Shown: positions 33,892 to 42,645 of the stretch, piece by piece
Position numbering within the stretch: position 1 is the first letter of the stretch
Layout: each line of letters starts with the position of its first letter
Origin: Gramella sp. MT6
Lineage (GTDB): Bacteria > Bacteroidota > Bacteroidia > Flavobacteriales > Flavobacteriaceae
Direction of reading: 5' to 3'
Length of the DNA stretch: 64,000 nt
Assembly: GCF_019357415.1 (NCBI RefSeq)
Contig: NZ_CP048410.1
Location: 3,064,501 to 3,128,500 of the forward strand
Position numbers and translations under genes: made by a program
Notes under the pieces: model-generated
Database searches by the model: none
Seen by the model: only the letters and a program-made list of their open reading frames with translations
Told to the model about the DNA's origin: nothing

Positions 33892-34431
33892 TTAAAAGTT
33901 CTCAGGGATCTTCCCCTGAACACCATCATAAAAACTGAAAATCTCAGTATAATCTTTTTCAAAATCTCCGGTTGGCCAATAGGCATCGGAGATTTTTACT
34001 TTTTTAGTACCATAGTCAAAGGCCACCCTTATAATTGGGACTTCAGCCTTTAAAGCGATATAATAGAAACCTGTTCTCCATTTATCGGTTTTTTGCCTGG
34101 TCCCTTCAGGAGACATCGCTAATCTAAAGATGTCCTTTTCTTTAAAGATCTGTGCAATGGCGTCCACTTTGTTCTTATTTCCGCTACGGTCAATCGGCGA
34201 ACCTCCTACCATTTTAAAATACCAACCAAAGGGAGGTTTAAAAAGTTCTTTTTTACCCACAAAGTTTATCTGGATATCCATGACCTTACGCACCAGGATT
34301 CCGATAAGAAAATCATATGAACTCGTATGCGGTGCAACTATAAAGACGCACTTCTTTATCGCCGGATCAAAATTACTCTCGAGCTTCCAGCCGAGGATCT
34401 TATAAAAGATAACTTTTGCTATCCGCCGCAT
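33892..34431 (-). CDS. 1-acylglycerol-3-phosphate acyltransferase-like (PlsC superfamily)
   Basis: This 179-residue enzyme has a short PlsC domain. Motif I is H-T-S-S-Y-D (H-x4-D, around residues 36-41), motif II GGSPIDRSG, motif III MSPEGTRQK (Pro-Glu-Gly-Thr) and a motif IV-like VPIIRVAFDYG. It transfers acyl chains to lipid acceptors at the inner membrane. At 179 residues it is shorter than canonical PlsC (about 240), as in a Bacteroidota subgroup whose acceptor is not settled. It starts 7 bases after the proline dehydrogenase gene and is likely co-transcribed with it. Confidence 0.88.
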   Translation of the reverse strand: MRRIAKVIFYKILGWKLESNFDPAIKKCVFIVAPHTSSYDFLIGILVRKVMDIQINFVGKKELFKPPFGWYFKMVGGSPIDRSGNKNKVDAIAQIFKEKDIFRLAMSPEGTRQKTDKWRTGFYYIALKAEVPIIRVAFDYGTKKVKISDAYWPTGDFEKDYTEIFSFYDGVQGKIPENF

Positions 34432-34438
34432 GTGTTAA

Positions 34439-35638
34439 TTATTCGCGGTGATGTTTCGTAGATTTATCACCTTTACGCCTTTTCTTTTCCTCGCGTAACA
34501 AACCAAGTTCCCTACCGGTTTGACCTTTTACAGAAGTATTTTCCTGGGCTCTTCTTAACAAATATGGAACAACATCTCGAACCGGGCCAAATGGAACCAG
34601 TTTTACCGCGTTATATCCCTTCCTCGCTAAGTTGTAGCTAATATGGTCACTCATACCGTATAACTGGCTAAACCATATTCTTTTATCATCTAAGGAAAGT
34701 CCTTTATCTTCCATGATCTGAAGCGCCAAATAGCTGCTTACCTCGTTATGTGTCCCTATAAAGACAGAAATATCTTCTAAATGATTAAGGCAATACGACA
34801 TCACACTATTGAAGTTAACATCAGTGGCCTCCTTACTTTCACAAATTGGAGAAGGATATCCTAGCTTCTTTGCACGAGCATTTTCTTTTTCCATATAGGC
34901 GCCACGCACAATTTTGGCTCCTACCTTAAAGCCTTCCTGTTTTCCTTTTTCATGCAGGCTTTTTAAATAATCCAGCCTGTCCCATCGGTAACACTGCAGT
35001 GTATTAAAAATAAGGACTTCCTCCTTATTATATTTCCTCATCATTTCTTCCATGAGATCATCTGCGGCCGTCTGCATCCAAGTTTCCTCACCATCGGCAT
35101 AAAGTCTCACTCCAAGTTCATTAGCGCGATTACAAAGAGTATCTACTCTTTTCTTTACTCTCTCCCACTCTTCTTTCTCTTCATCTGTAAGATTTATCTT
35201 CTCACTCACCTTTTCCCAGATCTCAAATCTACCAATCCCCGTTGGCTTGAACATCGCGAAAGTTACTTCATCACTCTTTTTAGCATATTCAATAAGACTC
35301 AGCTTTTTTTCCATGGCAGAATCAAACTCTTCCTCGGTCTCTTTTCCCTCTACTGAATAATCCAAAATACTATGAAGGTTCTCATCATACATTTCTTTAG
35401 TCACCGGTTTACAATCTTCTTCAGTAACTCCTCCACAGAACTGTTCAAAAATTGTCTTTTTGATAAGTGTCTCTACAGGTAAATGTAATTTTAAAGATAA
35501 TTTAGTTAGTGCTGTCCCGGCCTTAACCAAAGATGAATAATTCATCATACTGAATAAAAATATCGCTCTATCCAATTCAGTATTAGACTTAAGCTTAAAA
35601 GCTGATTTAGTGTTATTGAATATTTTCTTATTTATCAT
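34439..35638 (-). CDS. Proline dehydrogenase
   Basis: The 399-residue flavoprotein has the proline dehydrogenase TIM barrel. Visible parts are FAMFKPTGIGRFEIWEKVS, VRLYADGEETWMQTAADDLMEEMM, FNTLQCYRWDRLDYL, VKGAKIVRGAYMEKE-like strand, FIGTHNE and LYGMSDHISYNLA with the terminal arginine pair in YLLRRAQEN. It oxidises proline to pyrroline-5-carboxylate with FAD. It is monofunctional, without the P5C dehydrogenase domain of PutA, as in most Flavobacteriia. The end is basic and His-rich (KKRRKGDKSTKHHRE). A promoter box lies at 35657-35664. Confidence 0.94.
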   Translation of the reverse strand: MINKKIFNNTKSAFKLKSNTELDRAIFLFSMMNYSSLVKAGTALTKLSLKLHLPVETLIKKTIFEQFCGGVTEEDCKPVTKEMYDENLHSILDYSVEGKETEEEFDSAMEKKLSLIEYAKKSDEVTFAMFKPTGIGRFEIWEKVSEKINLTDEEKEEWERVKKRVDTLCNRANELGVRLYADGEETWMQTAADDLMEEMMRKYNKEEVLIFNTLQCYRWDRLDYLKSLHEKGKQEGFKVGAKIVRGAYMEKENARAKKLGYPSPICESKEATDVNFNSVMSYCLNHLEDISVFIGTHNEVSSYLALQIMEDKGLSLDDKRIWFSQLYGMSDHISYNLARKGYNAVKLVPFGPVRDVVPYLLRRAQENTSVKGQTGRELGLLREEKKRRKGDKSTKHHRE

Positions 35639-35656
35639 TTCGCGCTATTAATCGAG

Positions 35657-35664
35657 CAAATATA
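35657..35664 (-). promoter_or_regulatory. -7 promoter box (TATATTTG) for the proline dehydrogenase operon
   Basis: It fits TAnnTTTG on the minus strand and lies 18 bases before the ATG at 35638. A TTG at 35686-35688 is 21 bases upstream, slightly longer than usual for a -33 element. Confidence 0.6.
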
Positions 35665-35726
35665 ATTATTGAAGTTGATAAAATTCAATAATTCTATTTA
35701 ATTTCCCCCGCACAAATCTTAATGAA

Positions 35727-36797
35727 ATGAACGATTTAACGGCATCTTTAAATCCTGTGCTTTATGCTGAAAATGGATATGAAAAACTGAATGCTTTTAT
35801 AAATTCTGAAAAGCCTTCAAAAATTTTCATTCTGGTAGATAGCAACACCCATTCTTTTTGTCTTTCCAGGTTTCTTCAGAAAATTGGAACAGATATCATC
35901 ACTGAAGTGATCGAGATCGAAGCTGGTGAGGAATTTAAAAATCTTCAAACCTGTGAAGGAGTGTGGAATGCCTTATCTGAGCTGGAAGCAGACCGAAAAA
36001 GCCTGGTGATAAATCTTGGGGGTGGCGTAGTGACCGATCTTGGCGGATTTGTAGCCTCAACTTTTAAAAGAGGCATCCAGTTTATTAATGTACCCACTAC
36101 CCTTTTATCTATGGTGGATGCTTCAGTTGGTGGTAAGACCGGGGTTGATCTAGGTAATTTAAAAAATCAGATTGGGGTTATAATTCAACCGGAAATGGTT
36201 CTGATAGATTCGGACTACCTGGAAACACTTTCACCGCAGGAAATGAGAAGTGGCCTTGCCGAAATTCTTAAACATGGATTGATCGCTAATGAAAATTACT
36301 GGAATAAAGTGACCAACCTGGCCGAACTGGACCTTTCAGACCTCGATGAAATCATTAAAGATTCAGTAGATATCAAAGCCGAGATCGTTAAAAAAGACCC
36401 GTTTGAAAAGAACATACGCAAAACACTTAATTATGGTCATACCCTGGGACACGCAATTGAATCTTATTGCCTTACCCATCCTGAAAAGAACAAACTTCTT
36501 CATGGAGAGGCCATTGCTGCAGGAATGATCCTGGAGAGCTATATTTCTCATAAACTTGAGGATTTCCCTGAAGCCAAACTTCAGCAAATAAACGAGGTCA
36601 TAAAAAAAATGTATGGTAAAGAGGAATTTTCTAATGAAGATATCTCCCGGATAAAAGACCTGATGAAATTCGATAAAAAGAACGAAAGAGGTAATATTAA
36701 CTTCGTGCTTCTAAAAGATATCGGAGAACCATTAATTGACATTATCGTACCCAACGATGTTATAGACAAGGCCTTTGAATATTATTTAACCAATTGA
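35727..36797 (+). CDS. aroB: 3-dehydroquinate synthase
   Basis: The 356-residue NAD-dependent enzyme converts DAHP to 3-dehydroquinate, second step of the shikimate pathway. Motifs are VDSNTHSF at the N-domain, NLGGGVVTDLGGFVASTFKRG, PTTLLSMVDASVGGKTGVDLGNLKN, GLAEILKHGLI and metal-binding LNYGHTLGHAIES with LLHGEAIAAGM. The length is standard. It stands alone, with about 90 AT-rich bases after it and no terminator that I can see before the next gene. Confidence 0.97.
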   Translation: MNDLTASLNPVLYAENGYEKLNAFINSEKPSKIFILVDSNTHSFCLSRFLQKIGTDIITEVIEIEAGEEFKNLQTCEGVWNALSELEADRKSLVINLGGGVVTDLGGFVASTFKRGIQFINVPTTLLSMVDASVGGKTGVDLGNLKNQIGVIIQPEMVLIDSDYLETLSPQEMRSGLAEILKHGLIANENYWNKVTNLAELDLSDLDEIIKDSVDIKAEIVKKDPFEKNIRKTLNYGHTLGHAIESYCLTHPEKNKLLHGEAIAAGMILESYISHKLEDFPEAKLQQINEVIKKMYGKEEFSNEDISRIKDLMKFDKKNERGNINFVLLKDIGEPLIDIIVPNDVIDKAFEYYLTN

Positions 36798-36887
36798 TTT
36801 TTAATTGTTTAAATTTTTAAATATTTCGTTATTATGTTTTGCTTGTAATTTGATTTTTTATTTATACTTGCATAAACCAATTACACT

Positions 36888-37193
36888 ATGAAAAGGATAA
36901 TCGTAGATTATAAAAAGCTTACTCCCGAAATATTAAGCATGTTAGTGGACAAGTATCCTGATGGCTATGATGATGACCAGGTGATCTCATTCAAGAATGC
37001 CAAAAATGAAACTGTAGATGCGATCGAAGTACGTACAGATGACACTATCTATCTGGTAAAAGTGAGCACCCGCCTGGAAAGCACTATGGCCAATTTTGAT
37101 GAGGATGATTATGATGATTCAGATTATAATGACCCAATAGTGGACATCCCTGAAAAAGACGATGAAGATCTTGATGAAGATTCCGATAAATAA
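36888..37193 (+). CDS. Small acidic protein of unknown function
   Basis: The 101-residue soluble protein has a compact N-terminal part (1-65) of strand-helix pattern (MKRIIVDYKKLTPEILSMLVDKYPDGYDDDQVISF, then VDAIEVRTDDTIYLVKVS). Its C-terminal tail (about 69-101) is almost entirely Asp/Glu. I recognise it as conserved among Flavobacteriaceae but know no function. The tail resembles those of DNA-mimic or chaperone-client proteins; that is speculation. A bidirectional terminator follows directly. Confidence 0.75.
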   Translation: MKRIIVDYKKLTPEILSMLVDKYPDGYDDDQVISFKNAKNETVDAIEVRTDDTIYLVKVSTRLESTMANFDEDDYDDSDYNDPIVDIPEKDDEDLDEDSDK

Positions 37194-37201
37194 TTAGATA
37201 T

Positions 37202-37233
37202 AAAAAAAGGAGCGTAAAAAACGCTCCTTTTTT
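37202..37233. terminator. Bidirectional terminator between the acidic protein and PfpI-type genes
   Basis: AAAGGAGCGT and ACGCTCCTTT form a perfect 10-bp stem around five A (37216-37220). A-run and T-run flank it, so it serves both converging genes. Confidence 0.92.
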
Positions 37234-37257
37234 CTTTCTAGCAATTTTTATAAAATC

Positions 37258-37806
37258 TTAGGCATGTTGCAGATCATGTTTACCTTCCTTGATCTCTTCA
37301 ATTACTTTTGCATTAAAAGCTGGAAGATCATCTGGATTTCTACTGGTAACAAATGCTTCATCCACAACTACTTCTTCATCTACCCAAAGCGCTCCGGCAT
37401 TTTCGACATCTTTCCTAATAGAATTGAAAGAGGTCATTGTTCTACCTTTCACTACTTCAGCACTAATGAGCGTCCATGGTGCATGGCAAATAGCGCCTAC
37501 CGGTTTACTTTGCTTAAAGAAGTCTCTAACGAAAATAAGTGCAGATTCTTCCCGTCTTAAATTATCTGGATTTATAACTCCTCCAGGTAATACCAGCGCA
37601 TTATAATCTTTGGCTGAAACTTCATCGAGGCTGTAATCTACGTCATATTCTTTTCCCCAATTATCCTTATCCCAGGATTTGATCTTTCCTTTTTTAAGGC
37701 TTACAATATCAACTTTAAATCCTTCTTTCTCCATTGCTTCTTTTGGAGAGGCCAACTCACTTTCTTCAAATCCATCTGTGGCCAAAATTGCAATTCTCTT
37801 TTCCAT
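37258..37806 (-). CDS. PfpI/DJ-1 family protein (type 1 glutamine amidotransferase-like)
   Basis: The 182-residue protein has the DJ-1/PfpI flavodoxin-like fold. The acidic Glu is in DGFEESEL (about residue 14), LPGGVINPDNLR marks the oxyanion part, and the nucleophile elbow AICHAPW places Cys107 next to His108. Members act as general stress proteins, proteases or glyoxalase/deglycases; the E-C-H set is compatible with any of these. A TATCTTTG promoter box lies at 37833-37840. Confidence 0.92.
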   Translation of the reverse strand: MEKRIAILATDGFEESELASPKEAMEKEGFKVDIVSLKKGKIKSWDKDNWGKEYDVDYSLDEVSAKDYNALVLPGGVINPDNLRREESALIFVRDFFKQSKPVGAICHAPWTLISAEVVKGRTMTSFNSIRKDVENAGALWVDEEVVVDEAFVTSRNPDDLPAFNAKVIEEIKEGKHDLQHA

Positions 37807-37832
37807 AATAAAATTTTAATTTTTGGTTCATT

Positions 37833-37840
37833 CAAAGATA
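37833..37840 (-). promoter_or_regulatory. -7 promoter box (TATCTTTG) for the PfpI-type gene
   Basis: It fits TAnnTTTG on the minus strand and lies 26 bases before the ATG at 37806. Confidence 0.55.
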
Positions 37841-37906
37841 GGGAGCAACTACGGGAAAGTATATTAAGACCCTACTAAAACTAGCGGCACTTAAGTTAAA
37901 CCTTTA

Positions 37907-38917
37907 TTAAGACTGGGGTTTGTCATTTTCTGAATCCTCTTTCTCATCGATATCCAAATGAGACTTCAACCTATCCAGAATATGCTTTTCATCCTTGATC
38001 TCCATTTTGCGCTGTTCCAGTTTTTCCATCTCCTGGTAAATTGCCGGCTCCCCAAATCTATTAGGAACTACTTTTTCTTTTTTCAGCAAGGCGTATTGAA
38101 CGGTGAATTCGGCACCAAAGAATAATATCAAACAGGTAAAATAGACCCACAGCAATATTAATACTACAGATGAAGCCCCACCATATACAGAACCTGGAGA
38201 GCTTTGCCCAAAGTAAAAACTAATTGCAGATTCTCCTAACAGAAACAAAACTGCGGTTAAGGCAGCACCTACGTAAGTGGTCTTTATCCTGATCTTAATA
38301 TCTGGAAGAAGTTTGAAAATAGCCGCAAAAAGAGTGGTGATTATTATAAATGAAAGGCCATAATTAGCAAAAGTGATCATCAATTCGGTAATATCGGGGA
38401 AGAAATTCTCCACCTGCCCAGCCAGCATTTTCAATAAGGCAGAAATTACCATGGCGATAAGTAGTAACAACCCAAGAACAAATACCATCCCCAGTGAAAT
38501 CACCCGGTCGAGGACTAATCTAAGGAAGTTGGTCTTTTTAGCAGCAACATTCCATATATTGTTCATCGCAATTTTAAGCTGAAAAAACACCCCGGTTGCC
38601 CCGAATATCAGCATAGCTAATCCAAAGATCAGAGCTAGTGTAGAATCCTGGCTGAGAGCCGCATTCTCTATCATAGACTCCACGGCATTCGCCGTATCTT
38701 CACCTATGAATTCTGATATTTCCCCGGTAAGGCGCCCTTGTACAGCCTCCCTTCCAAAAAAATAACCAGCAATACTAACAACGATGATGAGCAAAGATGG
38801 TAGCGAAAACAAAGCATAATATGCAATGGTTGCACTTTTTGCATAAGCTCCATTCTTTTCCCAGCTTAAATAGGATTTTTTTAAAAGTTTCAGGAATATT
38901 TTAATGCCTTTCCACAT
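37907..38917 (-). CDS. YihY/virulence factor BrkB family membrane protein
   Basis: The 336-residue protein has six membrane helices. Family features are SYLSWEKNGAYAKSATIAYYALFSLPSLLIIVVSIAGYFFG at the N-terminus, ILIFGATGVFFQLKIAMNNIWNV and the last-helix stretch YGGASSVVLILLWVYFTCLILFFGAEFTVQYA. The tail (280-336) is cytoplasmic and charged. YihY proteins were once mistaken for RNase BN; their role is unknown, with lipid transport proposed. It overlaps the DinB gene by one base and is third in the ppc operon. Confidence 0.93.
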   Translation of the reverse strand: MWKGIKIFLKLLKKSYLSWEKNGAYAKSATIAYYALFSLPSLLIIVVSIAGYFFGREAVQGRLTGEISEFIGEDTANAVESMIENAALSQDSTLALIFGLAMLIFGATGVFFQLKIAMNNIWNVAAKKTNFLRLVLDRVISLGMVFVLGLLLLIAMVISALLKMLAGQVENFFPDITELMITFANYGLSFIIITTLFAAIFKLLPDIKIRIKTTYVGAALTAVLFLLGESAISFYFGQSSPGSVYGGASSVVLILLWVYFTCLILFFGAEFTVQYALLKKEKVVPNRFGEPAIYQEMEKLEQRKMEIKDEKHILDRLKSHLDIDEKEDSENDKPQS

Positions 38918-39435
38918 TAAAGATACCTGTTGCTAATAACGTCCTTATGGTGTTTCGCATGGCCAACCATAATAAACCCAATAGCCCTTGGAGAGGTATT
39001 TACATCATTCATATTTCCTGTAATCTTAAGCATGGTCTCAGTAAAGTTTTTAAATAGAAAAATCCCTGAAGTTCTTACCGCTTTAAATTCTTCAATCAAG
39101 TCTGCTGAATTTCTATGCTCTGCACCAGAATTTAAAACATAAAGATCCTGATCAAATCCAGGCAGGGCTTTTTGTTCGTTTCTTGCAAAGCATAATGCCC
39201 TGTACTGGAAAATTCGTTCAGTATCAATGATATGCTGCAACAAATCCAGCAAACTCCATTTATCAGGCTGGTACCGGTGACTCCATTTGTCTGAAGGTAT
39301 ACCTTTGAAGAATTCCAACATCTCTTCAGTGTTATCCTGAAGAGACGGAAGGAGTTCTGCGTCACTATCTAACCTATCGATATATCCGGAATAGAATTCA
39401 CCGAATTCTCCTTTGGTCAATTGTGATTTTTTCAT
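38917..39435 (-). CDS. DinB family protein
   Basis: The 172-residue four-helix bundle protein resembles DinB/YfiT. The segment WSHRYQPDKWSLLDLLQHIIDTERIFQYRALCFARNE has the first His of the metal triad (LLQHIIDTER). GHAKHHKDVISNRYL at the C-terminus gives the other two. Such proteins are metal-dependent transferases or detoxification enzymes, generally uncharacterised. It starts just before the ppc stop region (adjacent) and overlaps the YihY gene by one base. Confidence 0.9.
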   Translation of the reverse strand: MKKSQLTKGEFGEFYSGYIDRLDSDAELLPSLQDNTEEMLEFFKGIPSDKWSHRYQPDKWSLLDLLQHIIDTERIFQYRALCFARNEQKALPGFDQDLYVLNSGAEHRNSADLIEEFKAVRTSGIFLFKNFTETMLKITGNMNDVNTSPRAIGFIMVGHAKHHKDVISNRYL

Positions 39436-42009
39436 TTAAGCTGAATTTCTACTTGCATTAATATTACCGTATAAAGACCTGGTCACAATCTTTTCATAGA
39501 TCTCAAGTTTCTCTTCGGTACCTGATGGCTGTTTATTTAACTGCTGAATGGTCCTTAAGGCATGTTGCTGTATCGTTAATAATGGCAACACTATACGTTC
39601 CCTTGCTTCGATTGAAGCTTTACCTGCAGGCTGGTTTTGCATTAGTTTATCATAACCCGTAACCTTAAGCAACATCTTTTTAGAACGTTCGAACTCCTCA
39701 TGTATCAGTTGCCAGAATTCACCAAACTCCTCATCATTTTTCATATATGCAGTTAAAGGAAAGAATGACTTGGTAAGACTCATCATACTATTTTCCAGCA
39801 GAGTCCTGAAAAATTCAGAGTTATTATAAAGTTGCTTCACCTTATCAAACTGCCCTTCTTTCTCAAGTTTTTCCATCGCCGTTCCAACTCCAAAGAATCC
39901 GGGAACATTTTGTTTTAACTGGCTCCAGCTACCTACAAAAGGAATTGCCCGCAAGTCTGAAAGATTCAGCTCTGCAGATTTATTACGTTTAGAAGGCCTA
40001 CTTCCAATATTGGTCTTAGCATAATATTTAAGAGTACTCATTTTTTCCAGATACGGAATAAACCTCGGATGCTTTTTGAAATTCGTGTAGGTCTCATAAC
40101 TGATCTCAGCAAGTTCGGTCATGGTCTTTCTGTCCTCATCTTTCAATTCATTCTTACCATTGCTGAAGATCTCGTTCGACACCCCAGAACTTAATAATTG
40201 CTCAAGATTGTAAGCACACGAATCTTTTGTTCCGAAATTAGAACTAATGGTTTGTCCCTGAACCGTCAGCTGTATTTCTTCGTTCTCTATAGATGGCCCT
40301 AAAGAAGCATAAAATTGGTGAGTTTTACCTCCACCTCTAGCCGGTGGTCCACCTCTACCATCAAAGAAAACTACTTTAATGCCATATTCCCTTGATATTT
40401 TGGTAAGAGCCTCTTTTGCTTTAAAAATACTCCAGTTTGCCATTAAATAACCACCATCCTTAGTACCGTCACTAAAACCAAGCATTATTGTTTGCTTATT
40501 TCCTCTTCTTTCCAGGTGTTCTTTATAAACCGGATTGGTATATAAAGTTTCCATCACATTATGTGCGTCCTGAAGATCTGGAACTGTTTCGAATAATGGC
40601 ACAACATCTACTGTTGGATGCTCCCACCCCGTCATTCTGATAAAGGCAAACGGCTGAAGAACACCCTGCGGACTACCACAGTTACTAATGATATACCTAT
40701 TAGCACCTGGTTCACCACTTTTCTCCTGAATTTCCTGCATGGCATATATTGAGGAAATAGTAGCTTTACCCATACCTTCCTCAAATTCTTCAGGATCAAG
40801 TTTTCCTTTTACCGTGCTCAATATCTCGATCTGCTTCTTATCATCTAGCTCATTGAAATTGGAAGGAATCAATTCGGGTTTCATTTTGCTGATTTCATCC
40901 AGAACTTCCTGGTGAATACTTGAATCCTGACGGATATCCAGCGTTGCAAAATGATAACCAAAAAGATTAACCTTATTGATCATATCGTTTACTTCATCAA
41001 TAAACAATGACTGATGTTTTTCTTCAAGTATATTCTTGATCTGATTGAATTTGCGCTTCAAGTCTTCAAGTGGAAGTTTAATGCTTCCAGATCTTGATAC
41101 AGCCGAATCATATAATCCTTTTTCGATCTCAGCCATTAGCTCATGTACTTCTCTAAAAGTCAATCTTCTCTTCAATTCACGTACATCACGATAATAATTC
41201 AGAAGTATGGTTCTTCTTAATCTTTTCGCTACCCTAAGAGTAATATCTGTAGTAACAAAAGGATTCCCATCACGGTCACCACCTGGCCAGAAACCAAGAT
41301 TTATAACCTGATTCCCTACATCTTCACCATCAAAAATATTTTGTTGAATATAATTATGGATCTTACTGGCACTCTGATAAAATACATTCTCAAAATACCA
41401 TATTAAATTTACCGCTTCATCATATGGAGTAGGCTTCTCTTTTTTGAAAAATGGAGTTTTACCTAATTGAGCAAGCAATTGTTTGATCCTTACAAGGTCA
41501 TTTTTTCTAATTGCATGATCCAGATCTGTAATGATCCCTAGAACTGTTCCAGGATAAAATTGTGTTGGATGAGCAGTAAGCGTAGGCCTAACTTTAAATC
41601 TTTTAAGGTACTCCTTTAACTCCTCCACCTTTTGTTTAGCCTCGGCCTCTTCTTTTACACTTCTTAAAGTACCACGACCATCCATATTGTTAACTATAGA
41701 AAATGAAGCATCTTCTATTGCGTCAAAAAGAACAACCTGTCTTTCTATATATTGAATAAATCTGAAAAGAAGATCTATTTTTTCCTCCTCAGTCGGGTTT
41801 TCGCCATATTTATCAAAAAAACGCTCTACAATTTGGGAAGGATTCTCATTGTTTTGGAATCCAGCTTCACATATTTCCTGAAACAAAGGAAGCAAGGCTC
41901 CTGTTTTTTTGATCTCGTCGTATGGAAGGGTTAAGAATATACTATTATAAACCTGGTACTTCGCAAGCACGTTATCATTGAATCTATCTAATCTGGGTTC
42001 TCTGTGCAT
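39436..42009 (-). CDS. ppc: Phosphoenolpyruvate carboxylase
   Basis: The 857-residue enzyme carboxylates PEP to oxaloacetate, refilling the TCA cycle. Catalytic His147 lies in TAHPTQFYPG. Other conserved parts are GFWPGGDRDGNPFVT, the PEP/CO2-binding GRGGPPARGGG and the LGFSDGTKDGGYLMANW loop (variant of G-x-S-x-K-D-G-G). The C-terminal Asn-Ser-Ala is slightly different from the usual ending Asn-Thr-Gly. A TTG two codons earlier is in frame; the ATG at 42009 is chosen. It heads an operon with the DinB and YihY genes. Confidence 0.96.
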   Translation of the reverse strand: MHREPRLDRFNDNVLAKYQVYNSIFLTLPYDEIKKTGALLPLFQEICEAGFQNNENPSQIVERFFDKYGENPTEEEKIDLLFRFIQYIERQVVLFDAIEDASFSIVNNMDGRGTLRSVKEEAEAKQKVEELKEYLKRFKVRPTLTAHPTQFYPGTVLGIITDLDHAIRKNDLVRIKQLLAQLGKTPFFKKEKPTPYDEAVNLIWYFENVFYQSASKIHNYIQQNIFDGEDVGNQVINLGFWPGGDRDGNPFVTTDITLRVAKRLRRTILLNYYRDVRELKRRLTFREVHELMAEIEKGLYDSAVSRSGSIKLPLEDLKRKFNQIKNILEEKHQSLFIDEVNDMINKVNLFGYHFATLDIRQDSSIHQEVLDEISKMKPELIPSNFNELDDKKQIEILSTVKGKLDPEEFEEGMGKATISSIYAMQEIQEKSGEPGANRYIISNCGSPQGVLQPFAFIRMTGWEHPTVDVVPLFETVPDLQDAHNVMETLYTNPVYKEHLERRGNKQTIMLGFSDGTKDGGYLMANWSIFKAKEALTKISREYGIKVVFFDGRGGPPARGGGKTHQFYASLGPSIENEEIQLTVQGQTISSNFGTKDSCAYNLEQLLSSGVSNEIFSNGKNELKDEDRKTMTELAEISYETYTNFKKHPRFIPYLEKMSTLKYYAKTNIGSRPSKRNKSAELNLSDLRAIPFVGSWSQLKQNVPGFFGVGTAMEKLEKEGQFDKVKQLYNNSEFFRTLLENSMMSLTKSFFPLTAYMKNDEEFGEFWQLIHEEFERSKKMLLKVTGYDKLMQNQPAGKASIEARERIVLPLLTIQQHALRTIQQLNKQPSGTEEKLEIYEKIVTRSLYGNINASRNSA

Positions 42010-42046
42010 AATCAATTTTTAGGGTGGTCAATTTTTTTAAATTTAT

Positions 42047-42079
42047 AAAAAAACCCTTTAAACAAAACAGTCTAAAGGG
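42047..42079 (-). terminator. Terminator after the Lrp/AsnC gene
   Basis: CCCTTTA (42054-42060) and TAAAGGG (42073-42079) pair around a 12-base loop. An A-run at 42047-42053 is the T-run on the minus strand. Confidence 0.8.
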
Positions 42080-42103
42080 CCTTTAATAAAAGTTTAGGAC
42101 TGT

Positions 42104-42583
42104 TTACATGTCTTTAAAAATAGAATGCATCAATCGCTTTTTGTCGTTTATACTCTCCTCTAAAGAGATCATAGTTTCTGTTCGGTAAACACCTTCGATA
42201 TCATCTAATTGAAAGATGATTTCTTTAGCATGTTGAGTGTTCTTTGCTCGGATTTTACAAAACACATTGAATTTGCCTGTGGTAACGTGAGCTACCGTGA
42301 CAAATGGGATCTCGTTGATTCTCTCAAGTACAAATTTGGTTTGAGATGTATTTTTTAGAAAAACACCTACGTAAGCGATGAAGGCGTATCCTAATTTCTT
42401 GTAATCCAGGGTCAAAGAAGAGCCAATGATAATTCCGGCTTCTTCCATTTTCTTAACTCTCACATGAACGGTACCTGCAGAAATAAGAAGTTTTTTGGCA
42501 ATATCTGTAAATGGTGTCCTAGTATTCTCGATGAGCATGTCAAGAATCTGGTGGTCTGTTTCGTCTAATTTAAACTTGGCCAT
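42104..42583 (-). CDS. Lrp/AsnC family transcriptional regulator
   Basis: The 159-residue protein has an N-terminal helix-turn-helix (DETDHQILDMLIENTRTPFTDIAKKLLISAGTVHVRVKKMEEAGII) and a C-terminal RAM/AsnC ligand domain (about 68-150), with the VTVAHVTTGKFNVFCKIRA strand and the EGVYRTETMISLEE end. It forms dimers or octamers that sense amino acids. It lies between the ppc operon and the M14 peptidase gene but has its own promoter (42612-42619) and terminator, so it is monocistronic. Confidence 0.94.
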   Translation of the reverse strand: MAKFKLDETDHQILDMLIENTRTPFTDIAKKLLISAGTVHVRVKKMEEAGIIIGSSLTLDYKKLGYAFIAYVGVFLKNTSQTKFVLERINEIPFVTVAHVTTGKFNVFCKIRAKNTQHAKEIIFQLDDIEGVYRTETMISLEESINDKKRLMHSIFKDM

Positions 42584-42611
42584 TTTAAAAGTTCTTTTTT
42601 TTAATGAACTT

Positions 42612-42619
42612 CAAAATTA
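42612..42619 (-). promoter_or_regulatory. -7 promoter box (TAATTTTG) for the Lrp/AsnC gene
   Basis: It fits TAnnTTTG on the minus strand, 28 bases before the ATG at 42583. The box also overlaps the end region of the peptidase transcript. Confidence 0.55.
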
Positions 42620-42645
42620 ATACAAAATCATTGAATTATTGTCAA